Shown one piece after another: positions 30,829 through 43,078 of a DNA stretch of 49,339 nt (position 1 is its first letter; every line of letters begins with the position of its first letter). A model generated the notes under the pieces. That model saw only the letters and a list, made by a program, of their open reading frames with translations. It was not told the origin of the DNA and did no database searches. A program made the position numbers and the translations under genes. Origin of the DNA: Symsagittifera roscoffensis (Eukaryota; Xenacoelomorpha; Acoela; Convolutidae); NCBI RefSeq assembly GCF_963678635.1, contig NC_087070.1, positions 44,068,988 through 44,118,326 on the forward strand, in the 5' to 3' direction.

Positions 30829-31200
30829 TGCGGATCTAGGATTTTCTCGAGGAGGAGCGGATTTTCAAAAAATTTTCGAAAATTTTGTGCGACCATTTTT
30901 TTAGGTTGACAAAATTGATTTTCTGAGCTCTCCCAAATCACTATAAATACCACATTTTGACCAAATTTTCTGCACCGTAGGCAAGTTTTTGAGTCAGTTT
31001 TTGGGAAATTTGAACTAAAAATTGCGTTTTTTTCGGCGCGCGTTTCTCCTCAAAATGTTGTACATTTTTGCACTGAAGGCGCATTTACAAAAAACTTTAA
31101 TGTACCTCACCAAAATAGACATCTCAAAAAAGTAACCTGAGGAATCTATCAAATTCCTTCGGGGATCGAATCCCTGAGGGGGGTGGATTTTGTGCTCCTT
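30829..31200 (-). mobile_element. Degenerate hAT-type MITE copy, reversed
   Basis: It starts GTGCGGATCTAGGATTTTCTC, the reverse complement of the right end of the intact MITE at 37506-37933. It contains the same internal landmarks (a GGTTGACAAAATTGATTTT-like block, a GGCGCGCG block) and ends near GAGGGGGGTGGATTTT. No target duplications are recognisable, so it is an old copy. Confidence 0.55.
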
Positions 31201-31599
31201 TTTGGTTGCATAGGTGAGCGCGAAGTTTTTGGTTTTATCACAGTTATTTTATCGCTATTTTCAAGATTAGGGTCTAGTCTGATTGTGGAATTTACTTTTG
31301 AGTCAGTTTTGATGACTGAAAAACAAACAATTTGATTTTTCATCCTTTTTTTATTTGTTTTGAGTTAGTGTTTAATGACCGTCTTCCAGGGGAACGATAT
31401 ATAGCGCACACGGAATGTCCCTTAGATTTAGTTGACGTATGCGGTATGCAAATTGGACGACTCTTATTGGCCAGATTTCTTACGCATGACTTTCCGCCCT
31501 CAACTGTTGGTGTGCGTACGCATGTTTGCCATTCTTGATTCTGATTGGACAAGTCTCATTCAAATTGATTAGAAGTAGTTTCTTGCATTCCAGTATTGT

Positions 31600-32935
31600 T
31601 TCGTTTACCAAGGGGTTGAAATTTGGAATCGAAACTAAGCGATTTTCTGATAGCGTTAACTTTACCTACCGTGAATAAGCTATCGTTTTGACTAATGTGC
31701 TTTGGGGGTTCGATTGGGTGTCTTGACAAGTAATCTGCGAATCCAATTTTGCACCTGGTTTGTCTTCTATGACCAAATCGAAAGAATTTAGTCTGTCTAG
31801 CTTATTGAGTTCTCGTAATTCAAGCGCTACTTTTACGGAGCAGTGTTTTTTTATGGTGATTAAGATTGGCGTAACAAAATATCTATCTTTACATTCCTGC
31901 AAATGTTCTATGTGGCCTTGGACCAGTAGTTTGTCGAAATCTCTTTCCACTTTATCTTGGAGTGTTACTGGCACTCAACGACCTTTTGATGCACCGGTAC
32001 AAGTTTGTTGCACCGTCCCGAAGTAAAAATTTTTTTGGGATTAGCTTACATGTCCTGGTCCTCTGGGTTTCCTGTTTGCTCATTCCCGCCGGCGTCTACA
32101 ACCTCTTGGATGTTCATGACTGTTCCCTTTGGATTTGTTTACATGAGTTGTAGGCCCCGCTTCTCCACGAGGTCGCGTCCCACGATTGAAGGCCTGTCTT
32201 CCATCCGTTTGATGCCAATTCCACGACCACTTTTCCCTGCAAATTAATCCAATTATTTCTGTAGTCCTGAAATTTGTCGTCTTCAGTGTTTTTTGATGTT
32301 TGAGGTCGATGCCAGTTCTTCCCAATGTTTTCTTTAAGTCATCCATTATAAGTATAGATATCGGCAATCCGCTGTCGATCCAAATATTCATCGGGTGACC
32401 ATTGATGCTAATTTTTAGCTTTGGCCGTCAATCTTCAAAAAGTGTTTCCCTCTTACGTCGTATCGCCATTACAAAATAATTATCAGAGCTCTCCGATGAC
32501 CAGTGATACTTTCGTTGCAAAAATCCTACGGAAGAAGCGTGTTGCGAGCTGACTTCATCCGCTTATGTTCTCACGTAATGGCCCACTTTCTTGCTGAAGT
32601 TGCAAGTAACGGATCTTGCTGGGCATCGTTGTCGGTGTTCCGGAGTGAGGCAAGGCTGGTCGCAGTTATAGCATTTCCGATCCGGCGTTCGGACTCCGGA
32701 CCCCCACAATTCTGGTATGTTCCGCGTCCCCTTTGAATTCCTTGTCCCCTTGGTCCTCGAAAGTTAATTTTAGGTTCCGTCTTGATTTGCATGGAACATT
32801 CGGGGACCATATATTTGGTTCCCGTGGATCCTGGCACACTTCCTTGAATAAATTCTGCTGACTGCGCCTTAACAAGGGTTAGTAAAACGATACTTTTGTT
32901 ATGCGTAAATTCAACTTGATTTTTCAACATATAAT
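31600..32935 (-). pseudogene. Decayed Ty3/gypsy gag-pro-RT relic with internal deletion
   Basis: Read on the minus strand from 32935 down. A Gag nucleocapsid region comes first, with KCYNCDQPCLTPEHRQRC and a second knuckle CNFSKKVGHY in which one expected Cys is Ser. Next is an aspartic protease fragment with IWIDSGLPIS (catalytic D-S-G) and, further on, IVGRDLVEKRGLQLM, the usual second protease motif. Then the start of reverse transcriptase (PVTLQDKVERDFDKLL ... FVTPILITIKKHCSVKVAL, about 31800-31974). After the ELNK motif the sequence jumps directly to the end of RNase H (FDLVIEDKPGAK, then in another frame DYLSRHPIEPP), so the catalytic RT core and most of RNase H are missing. Several frameshifts and stops make the copy dead. 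Integrase is not seen. Confidence 0.8.
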
Positions 32936-35900
32936 TCAGACACTGAATTAGATGTCAACAACTAGACAGACTTAGATTGATTGACCTTTCAGCATCAAAT
33001 GGGTCTGATCAAATAATTCAGCGCAGTGAAGTTCCAGATCAGTGAAGAGCGCAATTAAACAAATGCATGGTTTGAAAACTTCCAGCTGAAAATTTTTGAT
33101 GACCTCAGTTTTATGAAAAGAACTTTTTGCAATGTTTCAACGCTGGTGAGGACCTTAACTTTGATTTTAAAATACGTCTTACTTATGATTGGTCTTGGAT
33201 CCGGTTAAAGAAGTGGAACTCTTTCTTTTAAAAATTAGATATAGGTTTATTAAGCTCAAATTGTCTTTTGAATCATATTTTGATGATACACAGCGACGGC
33301 TTTTTAATATTTTCTTATGTCAAAATTGAAAACAAAAAACCAATTAGTCTTGTATTTTTGTTGTCAGAGTTTTACAATTTTCACTTTAGAAAATATAGTT
33401 GATTTGTTTTGTGTTTTGTTGTTTTTTCCTCAAAGTATCAATTGTTGCATTGATTTTATAGGCAGGTTGAGAAAAAAAATGTAGACTATTAACTCCAGTG
33501 CCTTGGGCCATCCAATTCATACATTTATTTGATCTCACGAAAAGTTTTATGGCGAGTTTTTTTCCCATATATGGGACCTTAGATGACAAGAATTTTTCAG
33601 TAAAAATAGGAGACCAACTTTTTGAGTTTCAATCCTGTTTTTTTTTGCGTTTCTACTGAAAAAAATACGCACGGATTTTCTCAAATAAGAAAGTCTGTGG
33701 ATTAAGCAAGGTTGTCTCGCAGATAATCTGAATTACAAAAAAGTAATGAATTTTATACCAATACCCCTTACAAAAAACGTAATTTTTGTATATGCTAGAA
33801 ACGATCTACTTAAAAAAAAATCTGTGGTTGAAAAATTAGTTGTTGAACAATTCAAATTTTCAAATTATAAAAAACTCACATGAGAATGATCCTAAATCAC
33901 AAATCATATTTGCTATTTTTATTGATTTCGTGAGAAAACTTTAACATGGACTACGTTATACAAAAATTGCATATGAAGTTCCTAAAAGTCATCTTAATTC
34001 CTACAATTTTCTTATCTAAAAACGCTAGTCAGACAATTCCCATATTAGAGAACTGAATGATTCGCTTTTTTATCGATGAATAACGCGTAATTGTATACTT
34101 TGTTTTTTCAAGTGTGAAGGCGAACCGGGGTAGTGGGTATCGTAGATCCTTTCGGAATTTACACTGGACACCTGTTTATTTTTTAAAAAAATTTTACTCC
34201 AATATCTTTCCCAAGTTCACATGTAATAATCACCTCTAATCACCTCTACTAATATTTTTGTTAAGTTAGGAGGATTTGAAAACTACTAAATTGGTCAATT
34301 TGAGATAATTAACACGCAATATTTTGCAACCCTATATCAAACGTAATCTGCTGATTTATTTATGCCAGTTTGATAAAAGCAATTAATTGGGACTTAATGT
34401 TAAGATACCAAACATGAAAAAACATCCCGTCGTACTTAAGATACTTTTGGGGGAAAAAAATTTAAATTTTTTTAAAAGCTTTTTCTTTAATTTATCAATT
34501 TTTATTGGCTTGAAAATGTAGTTAGAATCCTCAGGGCTTTTCTTGATATATAAACAGTCGCTGTTTATTTATATTTCGTATATCTGGCATCTATCAGTGT
34601 AATTTTTTTTATTTGGCATTATAGCCCTGATATTAACATTATATATTTTTTTCTCAGCAGACTTTGAATCACCATATATTTTTTTTTGTAAAATTTTTTG
34701 TGTACATTGCATTTTTTGTGTATTTCAATGAGATTAAAAAAATTGATGGCAACATCTCGTAGTTCTTAATAAGGTGCTTTTTTGGATTCATAACGCGGCT
34801 CCTATTCATATTCAATATTTTAAAAGAACAATATTACTTGTATCCGGGCGTAAATCCTATTGCCTTTCAAAGTCTATAGAATAGTTTTCAATTTAAAAAA
34901 TTTACAAAAAAGTTTGAGATATTGAAATTCATTTACAGATTTTTTGTTTGAAACTATCACCAACACGCTATCTAAAGTACTTTTGGAAAAATTTCTCAGC
35001 CGGATTTTTTGGCGCTTGGGAGTTATAAAAAGACTGACATATTATGCGCGTTAAGTATCCAAGAAAGTATAATTTACCTATTTCAAACCCTATCTTTTTG
35101 CAAAAAATGGTCAAAGTTGACCTTATTTCTTAACAATGATTTCAGGACAACAAATTTCAGATGGCTAAAAAAGTCGACAAAAATGACTTGTTAAAAAGTC
35201 GAAGTTTGTCCTTAGAAAAAACCAGTATTCTGGCACTTTTTTCAAAAGTCGGAACAACAATTGTCTGAATATTGAATATCCATATTGCATAGAGGCATAC
35301 TAGTTGCTGTAAATATTATGTTATTTTATGGCTTTGTACTTTAAAAAGCGTGCGGGGGATGATCTAAAAGAAGCCAAATAATCCGTTTTTCCGTTTCTTT
35401 GAATTTCGAACACTGCTCCATAGACAATAAACGGCAGTCCGAATTTCAGGACGTTGCCCTGGCTCAATCAGTCATATCTTGTTTTAAGGTCGACAACAAC
35501 AAAAAGTAATTGGGAGAAAAACGAATACTAAGCTATTATTTTTACCTTTGTTGCAGTTGGTTACATACCAAAGGAATCAATCACTTCAAATCAAAGCTTT
35601 TTCTTTTTACCTTTTTAAAAAAAAAATTTTTGTTCTTTTGGCCAAGGACCGTTCAATAACCCAAAATGCAAAAAATTCTAAGAAGTTCATTTGATGGTTG
35701 TTTTTTTATCAAACATTTTATAATACAACCACGTTTATCATCAAAACAAAAACCTTAGATTCCCACTAAGTTTGGTTTTTCGGCCATCAAAACAGAATTG
35801 GGCAAAAGAACCAATTAACCAATTGTTTCGGGGCAGTACAACAGTCCCGAAGTGCAACAGTTAAAAATTGCCGCTTGTTAAACAAACTAAAGTTCCCCAA

Positions 35901-36749
35901 GCGCGGGGTCATAAGCTTTTCTGAACAAACAGTTAGCTCCAAAACAAAACAGTATTCAAACAAATTGTCAAGAACTCAAAATTTTCAAATTTCCTCAGTT
36001 TTCGGCACTGTTGATCACATTTTCTGTTTCGGCAATGTTGTACTTCGGCAGTGCTGAACGCCCCCATCGCTTCACTTAAGATATTAGATAAACACTTCAT
36101 AATCAACAACAACTACTAGAACAAAATCTAAGAGAAGTAGCAAGTATGGAGACACGTATAATGACTCTGAGCCCTGCAGCACCACTATAGTAATAACCCC
36201 ACCCCCTCTTTTTCCATATTTCAACTTTGAGTTTTGCTCCACCGAAATTGAGGTTGTTAATGTCGACATCAAGGAACTATTATCGATATTGCTATTGCTA
36301 TCTGAGTCAGAATCAACTTGTCCAGATTGATGGTCGTCAGTCGAGCTAGTTACAGTTGTGCTCTTTTTCTCTTCCTTCAAATGTAGTCGTCAATTGTATA
36401 ATTTTTTAAACAGCAAATCAAATGCCTGCCAAAAACGGTCGAAAAAGTAGAAATTAATTCATGCTGAAATTAAAAAGCAGAAATTTATATGGTTTCCTGA
36501 TTTCAAATCAAAAACTATTCCTTGTGTTATTAGTTTCAATACTGTCCCAAGATACCTTTTTGCAGACAAGCATTAGAAACATTTTGCACGAAAAGGGCAA
36601 ACATAGTTCGGGAGCGAAACATGTTTTTAGTAAATTTTCAAAAAATTGATTGGTTTTGTTTTTGTGTGAACATTATACCAGACCAAATAGTAAAAAAAAA
36701 CCCTTAGCAAAGGGTTTTTAAAGTCCCTTTTAAAGGCTTTTAAAGTCCC
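32936..36749. other. Long non-coding stretch
   Basis: A/T-rich, with no supported gene. 34255-34330 (a GGTCAATTTGAGATAATTAA-like block) resembles the interior of the 19754-20230 element. 35400-35475 is a partial copy of the dispersed repeat (CTGCTCCATAGACAATAAAC then GGCAGTCC, then CAATCAGTC). A serine/aspartate-rich minus frame at 36084-36380 has no proper start. Short palindromes around AACCCTTAGCAAAGGGTT lie near 36700. Confidence 0.5.
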
Positions 36750-36881
36750 TTAGCAATTGACGTCTATGTATCCGCTTGGACAAAATGACGAGTTCAGGGC
36801 GGCTTCATCTACGAAAGGATCCATCACGCTAAGACTTTTGCTCTCCCGCGGAAGTTCAGACAGAGGTCCCCAATAGCACTC
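36750..36881 (-). CDS. Small ORF or terminal-exon candidate, GC-richer than its surroundings
   Basis: On the minus strand an ATG near 36881 opens about 44 codons ending at a TAA (36750-36752). The frame is open upstream for 12 more codons before a stop. The product begins MQECYWGPLSELPRES and ends FCPSGYIDVNC. I do not recognise it. Codon composition and GC content are clearly unlike the surrounding A/T-rich DNA, which is why I note it. No convincing splice acceptor is seen upstream on that strand, and the plus strand also has a short open frame here. It could be a remnant of a gene or of a mobile element. Confidence 0.25.
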   Translation of the reverse strand, partial: ECYWGPLSELPRESKSLSVMDPFVDEAALNSSFCPSGYIDVNC

Positions 36882-37505
36882 CTGCATCGGCCTTGTCGGT
36901 TTTTTGCCTTTCGTTTTTTAAATTTAACCACTCCATGTTTTTAGAATTAATGTTCCATTAATATTTACTAGTAGCTTCCTTAAAACAGTTAATTTTGTAT
37001 CGTTCAGCCTGTTTTTTCTCTATACTGAGCAAAACTGGGTTTATTTTCAAATATTGAAATAAATTTTCTGAAAACTCGAAATGGCAATAAAAAGGATGCT
37101 TAATTGATTGTTTGATCAAGGCAGCATTTTTTGGGGAACCAGCACAAATTTCCGATCTTGTTAACTATTCCTATAAAGAAAGAATTGAACAGTTAAGAAT
37201 GTACGAATTTTGTACCTTGTTAACTATTTCGTCCCCTCTTTCATCAATTTTTCATCAAACAAAAATTAACTGTATGAAAACAGTTCAGCTAAAATTTAAA
37301 AAACTATCTTTTAGTTCGGGGTCTGAAAAAAAGACAATTTTTGCCATGCTCCGCTTGTTTTGGCCTCGACATAAAAAGTCAGGATTCAGTTTTAGTCTGC
37401 GGAAATTTTTACACTAAAGAGAGCGTTTTTAATCACTTTTTTAAATGACAGTCACGCCATTGATAAACTATTGAAAAAGAAGAAGGTGATATTTTCCAAC
37501 CCAGT

Positions 37506-37933
37506 CAGGGGCGGATTTAGGGGGGGGGGGGGGCGGACGCTTTCTCTTTAGGGATTCGACCTCCTGCCAACCCAAAGGGTCCCCCTTTTGTACTTTTTCA
37601 GAAATCCATTTTTGGCCGACCGACCCTAAAATTTTTCTAAAGGCGTCTTCGGCGCCAATATATATTATAACTTTGAGGGGGAGCGCGCGCCAAAAAACGC
37701 GATTTTTTTGTCAACATTTTTCAAAAAGCGCCCAAAAACGGCTTTTTTGACTGTTTTTTTTTTTAAATTTGCCTGCGGCGCAGAAAATTTAGCCAAAATA
37801 GGGGCAAAACAGTGCTTTGAGAGAGCTTGAAAAATCAATTTGGTCGACCTAAAAAAAAAAAAGGTCGTCAAAATTTTCGAATTTTTTTTGAAAATCCGCC
37901 CCCCCCCTCGAGAAAATCCTAGATCCGCCCCTG
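37506..37933 (+). mobile_element. hAT-type MITE with perfect 8 bp target duplications (428 bp)
   Basis: Left end CAGGGGCGGATTTAGG and right end CCTAGATCCGCCCCTG form imperfect terminal inverted repeats. AACCCAGT is duplicated exactly at 37498-37505 and 37934-37941. The subterminal parts carry G runs on the left and C runs on the right. CAGGGGCGGATC-type ends with 8 bp duplications are typical of hAT miniature elements in animals. There is no transposase ORF. Other copies: 30829-31200 (reversed), 41946-42299 (decayed) and a truncated one at 39081-39221. Confidence 0.9.
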
Positions 37934-39080
37934 AACCCAGTATTTCAAATTAAGCACTCCTATATGACAAAAGGGTTGATTTCATGACAAATTTTTGTCT
38001 TGATTTCATGACAAAAATTTAATTTATATGAAAAATAACTATATAAAATTGTAAAAAATTTCTTAAAAAATGATTATCTTTCTTCAAAACATACCAATTT
38101 CTCAAAAAAACATGCTCTCAATGTAATATAAGAACCCAGCATTATTCTTTCTGAGCCAATAGAAAACAACTATAGCAACAAATCACTAAAAACTATAGTC
38201 TCAATTGATTATGGAGTGTTTTATTTCGCCATTAAACTTTTGATAGCACAAAATACATCGCGTTATAATTGCCTGAAATAAAAAAATTACTAATATAGAA
38301 ACCATCTTACCCCTCGAAACGCTCGTAAAGTTGATTTTTTTTTAAAATTCTGGTCAGGAAATTAACTGCTTTCAGAGTAATGACTAGTTAAAAAATCAAA
38401 AAATTGCAAAGAGTGCTTGTATCAGGGCAAAGATCTGTCTTTCAATAGATGCAACTAAAAAAATGAAGCTTACTTTTTTTTCAAAAATAATCCCCTAAAT
38501 TCAATGAAAAGTATGAAGCAATAGGTTTTGCGTCTGATCATGCGTAATTTGAATCAGTTAAATGCCGAATAAATTGTTAATTGTATTAACTCGGAAATAC
38601 TGCGCGTACTTATGAAAATTAAGTTTGCTAAACTGGCCGTTTTTAAAACTCGATAGCTTTTCAAAAATTAGTCGAGGTGACATATCTTCTCTTATTTAGC
38701 TCAAATATCAATTGGATTTGTGATGAAACAATTTTGAAAACAAATATATATTTAAGCCAACAGTACCATCAATGAGTTTCTTAATCACTGAAAAAAATTT
38801 TGAACTTGGATTCTTTGTTTCAAAAAAGATAGACCTTTCTTGTTTCGACTTTCCGTGAAGCTGGAGAAATAATGATGCTCGAGGTTTTTTTTCAGACCGA
38901 CTCTCTGTGTTTAGCTACAGTTTTATATAAAAAAGTGTTTTGAGACCTTTTTGTTAGTTTAAAAAAGCTATGGAAACAAAACTTGACTGAATAAAATTTA
39001 TTAATTGAGAAAACATCAAGACGCAAAAATCTGAACGAATTTCTGGCATGGTTTACCTGAGTTTTTTGGAAATTTTTGAA
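37793..39080 (+). repeat. 1.29 kb tandem duplication, copy 1
   Basis: From CCAAAATAGG at 37793 (inside the MITE) to 39080. The whole block is repeated at 39081-40381. No gene is supported in it. Confidence 0.9.
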
Positions 39081-40381
39081 CCAAAATAGGGGCAAAACAG
39101 TGCTTTGAGAAAGCTTGAAAAATCAATTTGGTCGACCTAAAAAAAAAAAGGTCGTCAAAATTTTCGAATTTTTTTTGAAAATCCGCCCCCCCCCCTCGAG
39201 AAAATCCTAGATCCGCCCCTGAACCCAGTATTTCAAATTAAGCACTCCTATATGACAAAAGGGTTGATTTCATGACAAATTTTTGTCTTGATTTCATGAC
39301 AAAAATTTAATTTATATGAAAACAAACTATATAAAATTGTAAAAAATTTCTTAAAAAATGATTATCTTTCTTCAAAACATACCAATTTCTCAAAAAAACA
39401 TGCTCTCAATGTAATATAAGAACCCAGCATTATTCTTTCTGAGCCAATAGAAAACAACTATAGCAACAAATAACTAAAAACTATAGTCTCAATTGATTAT
39501 GGAGTGTTTTATTTCGCCATTAAACTTTTGATAGCACAAAATACATCGCGTTATAATTGCCTGAAATAAAAAAATTACTAATATAGAAACCATCTTACCC
39601 CTCGAAACCCTCGTAAAGTTGATTTTTTTTAAAAATTCTGGTCAGGAAATTAACTGCTTTCAGAGTAATGACTAGTTAAAAAAGCAAAAAATTGCAAAGA
39701 GTGCTTGTATCAGGGCAAAGTTTTGAGTTTTCGATCTGTCTTTCAATAGATGCAACTAAAAAAATGAAGTTTACTTTTTTTTCAAAAATAATCCCCTAAA
39801 TTCAATGAAAAGTATGAAGCAATAGGTTTTGCGTCTGATCATGCGTAATTTGAATCAGTTAAATGCCGAATAAATTGTTAATTGTATTAACTCGGAAATA
39901 CTGCGCGTACTTATGAAAATTAAGTTTGCTAAACTGGCCGTTTTTAAAACTCGATAGCTTTTCAAAAATTAGTCGAGGTGACATATCTTCTCTTATTTAG
40001 CTCAAATATCAATTGGATTTGTGATGAAACAATTTTGAAAACAAATATATATTTAAGCCAACAGTACCATCAATGAGTTTCTTAATCACTGAAAAAAATT
40101 TTGAACTTGGATTCTTTGTTTCAAAAAAGATAGACCTTTCTTGTTTCGACTTTCCGTGAAGCTGGAGAAATAATGATGCTCGAGGTTTTTTTTCAGACCG
40201 ACTCTCTGTGTTTAGCTACAGTTTTATATAAAAAAGTGTTTTGAGACCTTTTTGTTAGTTTAAAAAAGCTATGGAAACAAAACTTGACTGAATAAAATTT
40301 ATTAATTGAGAAAACATCAAGACGCAAAAATCTGAACGAATTTCTGGCATGGTTTACCTGAGTTTTTTGGAAATTTTTGAA
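39081..40381 (+). repeat. 1.30 kb tandem duplication, copy 2
   Basis: Begins CCAAAATAGG and matches copy 1 almost perfectly. It has a 13-base extra segment near 39720 (GTTTTGAGTTTTC) and a few substitutions. After it, GAACCAAAA continues into unique sequence (TTGCG), whereas copy 1 ends with the same GAACCAAAA joined to the MITE interior. The shared CCAAAA at both ends is the likely breakpoint homology. Confidence 0.9.
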
Positions 40382-40653
40382 CCAAAATTGCGTTTGTTTT
40401 GGCGTGCTCTTTTCCTCAATTTTATGTTTTTTTTGGGGACTTCAGCCCAAATTCTAAAACCGCTCTTGACAAAAACAACCATATTTATCCTGAGCATACT
40501 TTTTTTCTGGATTTTGTTGTTTAAAAAGTGCTAGAATATGAAACTCGGCCAAAGTTTTGCTCACTAAACAGTGTCTAGTGTAGTGGAAACTACCACAAAC
40601 AGTTTGTTTCGAAGGGTCTCCTCTGAACTGTTTGCGTTCAGAACCGTTTTAAC

Positions 40654-41902
40654 CTACACAAAACTTGGGTTTTTGAAATTCAAAGAAAAATGAGAGGGAT
40701 GAGGAAAAATGGCAGACAATGAATTAAAATTCAAGATAACTTCACTTATTTTGTGGAGCTGAAGATTTTGGGAGGAGTGTATACTTAGATATTCACACTT
40801 AATAAGGAGCAAGGAAAGAGCTAAATTTAAACTAAAGCTAACACCTTCACAAAACTGTCTAACGTTGTCAGCTTTTCTTCGGTAGCCGTACTGGTGCATG
40901 AAACAAGTTTCGCAAAACCAATAATTTGCTTCCAAATTTTGTTCATTCTCTCTTGAATCATTGCGGCTATTTGAAGATGTTTGATTCAGATTTTGTAGCA
41001 GTTTTTCGCATTCACCTTGAATCCAGTTGAACGAAATTGGAGGGGTGAAGGTCATTCCCTGAGAACTTTTCCTGCCATCTTTTGTCGTAAAACCCAGTAA
41101 GTTAGTTACAAATTTTTCTGCAGTTGAAAGTGTACCGTATTCAATTCTTTCAAATGAAATGGGCAAGTAAAGTTTTGCCATTTTCCAACCGTAAACTGTA
41201 TTGTTTTTGCAAATATTTATAGATCTGTCAACGCGAAGTGTGTTATATAACTCGGCCGAAATTGAAACGTGGTGTTTTGGAGCTAGAATTTCGGGGAAAA
41301 ATAATTTTTTGTCATCAAAAATTGGAGCCCATATAATCTTTAAAGATGTTGCATTCAGCTGGTGCAAATAAATGTCCATTTTTTCGCTTTCTACAGCTTG
41401 GTTTTCAATTTTGAATTGTTCAACTTTCAGGAAAAGTGGCAATCTAACAGCAAAGTTATTACTCGAAAGTCGGAACATTGAAAGTTTTTTATTATATCGA
41501 AAAAGTTGAGATATATCGAGCACTGAACCAAATTGTTTTTCCTGGGAAACATTCGATATTTCAAAACTCTGTATATTCGCGTAAAATTGTGCAGAGCTAT
41601 TGTATCTCATCAGGGAAAGGTTAAAGTCTTGAGCCTCTAATCTTCCCAAGTTTTTCAAGTTTATAGATGCCAAATTGAACTGCTCTTCAGCAATAGCATC
41701 AATAATTGGACTTATTTTTGATATATTTGAGTTCTGTATCACGAGAATAGCATCTTTCGAATCGCCGCTATAAATGTTTTCTATTCTGAATTTGAATTCT
41801 CCAGTCGAATATACAGAACTTGGTTGTATGTTAGAGATATTCATGAAAGGCAGTCCCAAATTGTTTTCTTCTAGGGTACACGACAACAAGAATGTTTCAG
41901 AT
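40654..41902 (-). CDS. Terminal exon of an unrecognised, sequon-rich protein (about 415 aa)
   Basis: On the minus strand, TTTTTTATTTCAG at 41903-41915 is an excellent 3' splice acceptor. From there the frame is open (phase: one base, then TCT GAA ACA) to TAG at 40654-40656. No ATG lies near the start, so it is an internal-to-last exon of a spliced gene, not a complete ORF. I do not recognise the protein. It has eight N-x-S/T sites (for example MNIS, NSNIS, YNSS, SNVS, LNAT, NNT, LNQT, RNDS) and several cysteines. A C-terminal ...CETCFMHQYGYRRK stretch is followed by a hydrophobic SLNLALSLLLI segment. This suggests a secreted or membrane-exposed protein (inference; N-rich proteins also acquire sequons by chance). 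Its base composition is more coding-like than its surroundings, and no donor-like GTRAGT is seen inside. Confidence 0.65.
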
Positions 41903-41945
41903 CTGAAATAAAAAAGCGTTGGCTCGGTTTTCTTTGATGGTGCCC

Positions 41946-42299
41946 AGCGGCGGATTTAGGGGGGACAAGGATTTAGGGGGAACCCTTCACCACCCAAAGG
42001 AAACCCTTTGAACTGGTTTGCTATACCCATTTTTGCCGGACCGATTCTAAAATTTTTCTGAAGGCGCTTTTGACGCCACTAAATGCTAATTTTTATTGAA
42101 AGAATCGCCAAAAAACGAGCTTTTTTTCAATCAAATTTTTCCAAAAGTGTCTAAAAACAGATTTTTTTGACTCTTGCATTCAGAAAACTTGGTCAAATAG
42201 GTTCTTTACTGTGACTTGTAAGACCTAAGAAGGTCAACAAAGTTTCCGAACTTTTTTCTGAATATGCCCAACTTTGAGAAAATCCTACAACCCCCTGAT
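41946..42299 (+). mobile_element. Decayed copy of the hAT-type MITE
   Basis: Starts CAGCGGCGGATTTAGGGGGG and ends near GAGAAAATCCTACAACCCCC, aligned with the ends of 37506-37933. The middle keeps the GACCGATTCTAAAATTTTTC then GGCGC landmarks. No intact target duplications. It lies directly upstream (minus sense) of the exon at 40654-41902, so in the preceding intron of that gene. Confidence 0.6.
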
Positions 42300-43074
42300 G
42301 GTTTCTCAAGATTTGTGGACTTAATTCAGACCAAGTATTTAGAAACTTGAAGGCCCTCACCAGTGACCGATGAAAACATCTGAGCGGAGCACTTGAAACT
42401 TGCTACAAATGCTCCAAACAAAGTTTTTTTTCGAGATTTTGTCTGACTCAATATAATCAAAATTATAAAATTTTTGAAATCCCACTTTTTTAAAAATGAA
42501 AATTTAAAAAATCCCACACTCCCCTATCCCGCAAGAGCCTATTTAGCCGATGGAATTGGCCGATGTGAAAATAAGGATAATCATTTAAGTAGCAGATAAA
42601 ATAATCAAAAATTTAAAACGTCCACTTAGTTGATTTTACAGACTGAAACACGATTTATAAGATAGCCTAATTGGAGGGAGGATTTGACACGTTTCAAGAC
42701 ACCAGCGTTTTTAAACTATCAATTCAATTTGACACGCTCTTATTTTTTTTTCTATCATCGTTTAGTTAGAAGATTTTAAAAGCACAAGAACCAATCAAAG
42801 TTTTGACAAACATCATATGCGTTTTCAAAACACATCTAACGAATTTTCACCTGTTATACAGCGAAAACGTGGACAAAACAATTAAGATAGCCTAGCCTGA
42901 TTGTGTAATAAAAAGAGATGGAAGAGTAAATGATGTGAGATCGCATATCAATCATAACAAAGAAACTCTCGAAACAGGAACCAAAGAAAAGGCAAAATCG
43001 AGCTTAAACAAAGGGAAATTTCAATTCTAGAAGAAAAACAATGTTCAATAAAAAAATGCTCTTAAACATGCCAG
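42300..43074. other. Non-coding stretch with an old repeat fragment
   Basis: About 42670-42760 (TTTGACACGTTTCAAGACAC, then ATCAATTCAA) resembles 28895-28950. A minus frame at 42326-42517 is low-complexity. No gene supported. Confidence 0.45.
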
Positions 43075-43078
43075 CTAT

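Noticed and set aside
36084-36380. Serine/aspartate-rich minus frame
   Set aside because: Low complexity, no ATG at the start, and an in-frame stop a few codons upstream without an acceptor.
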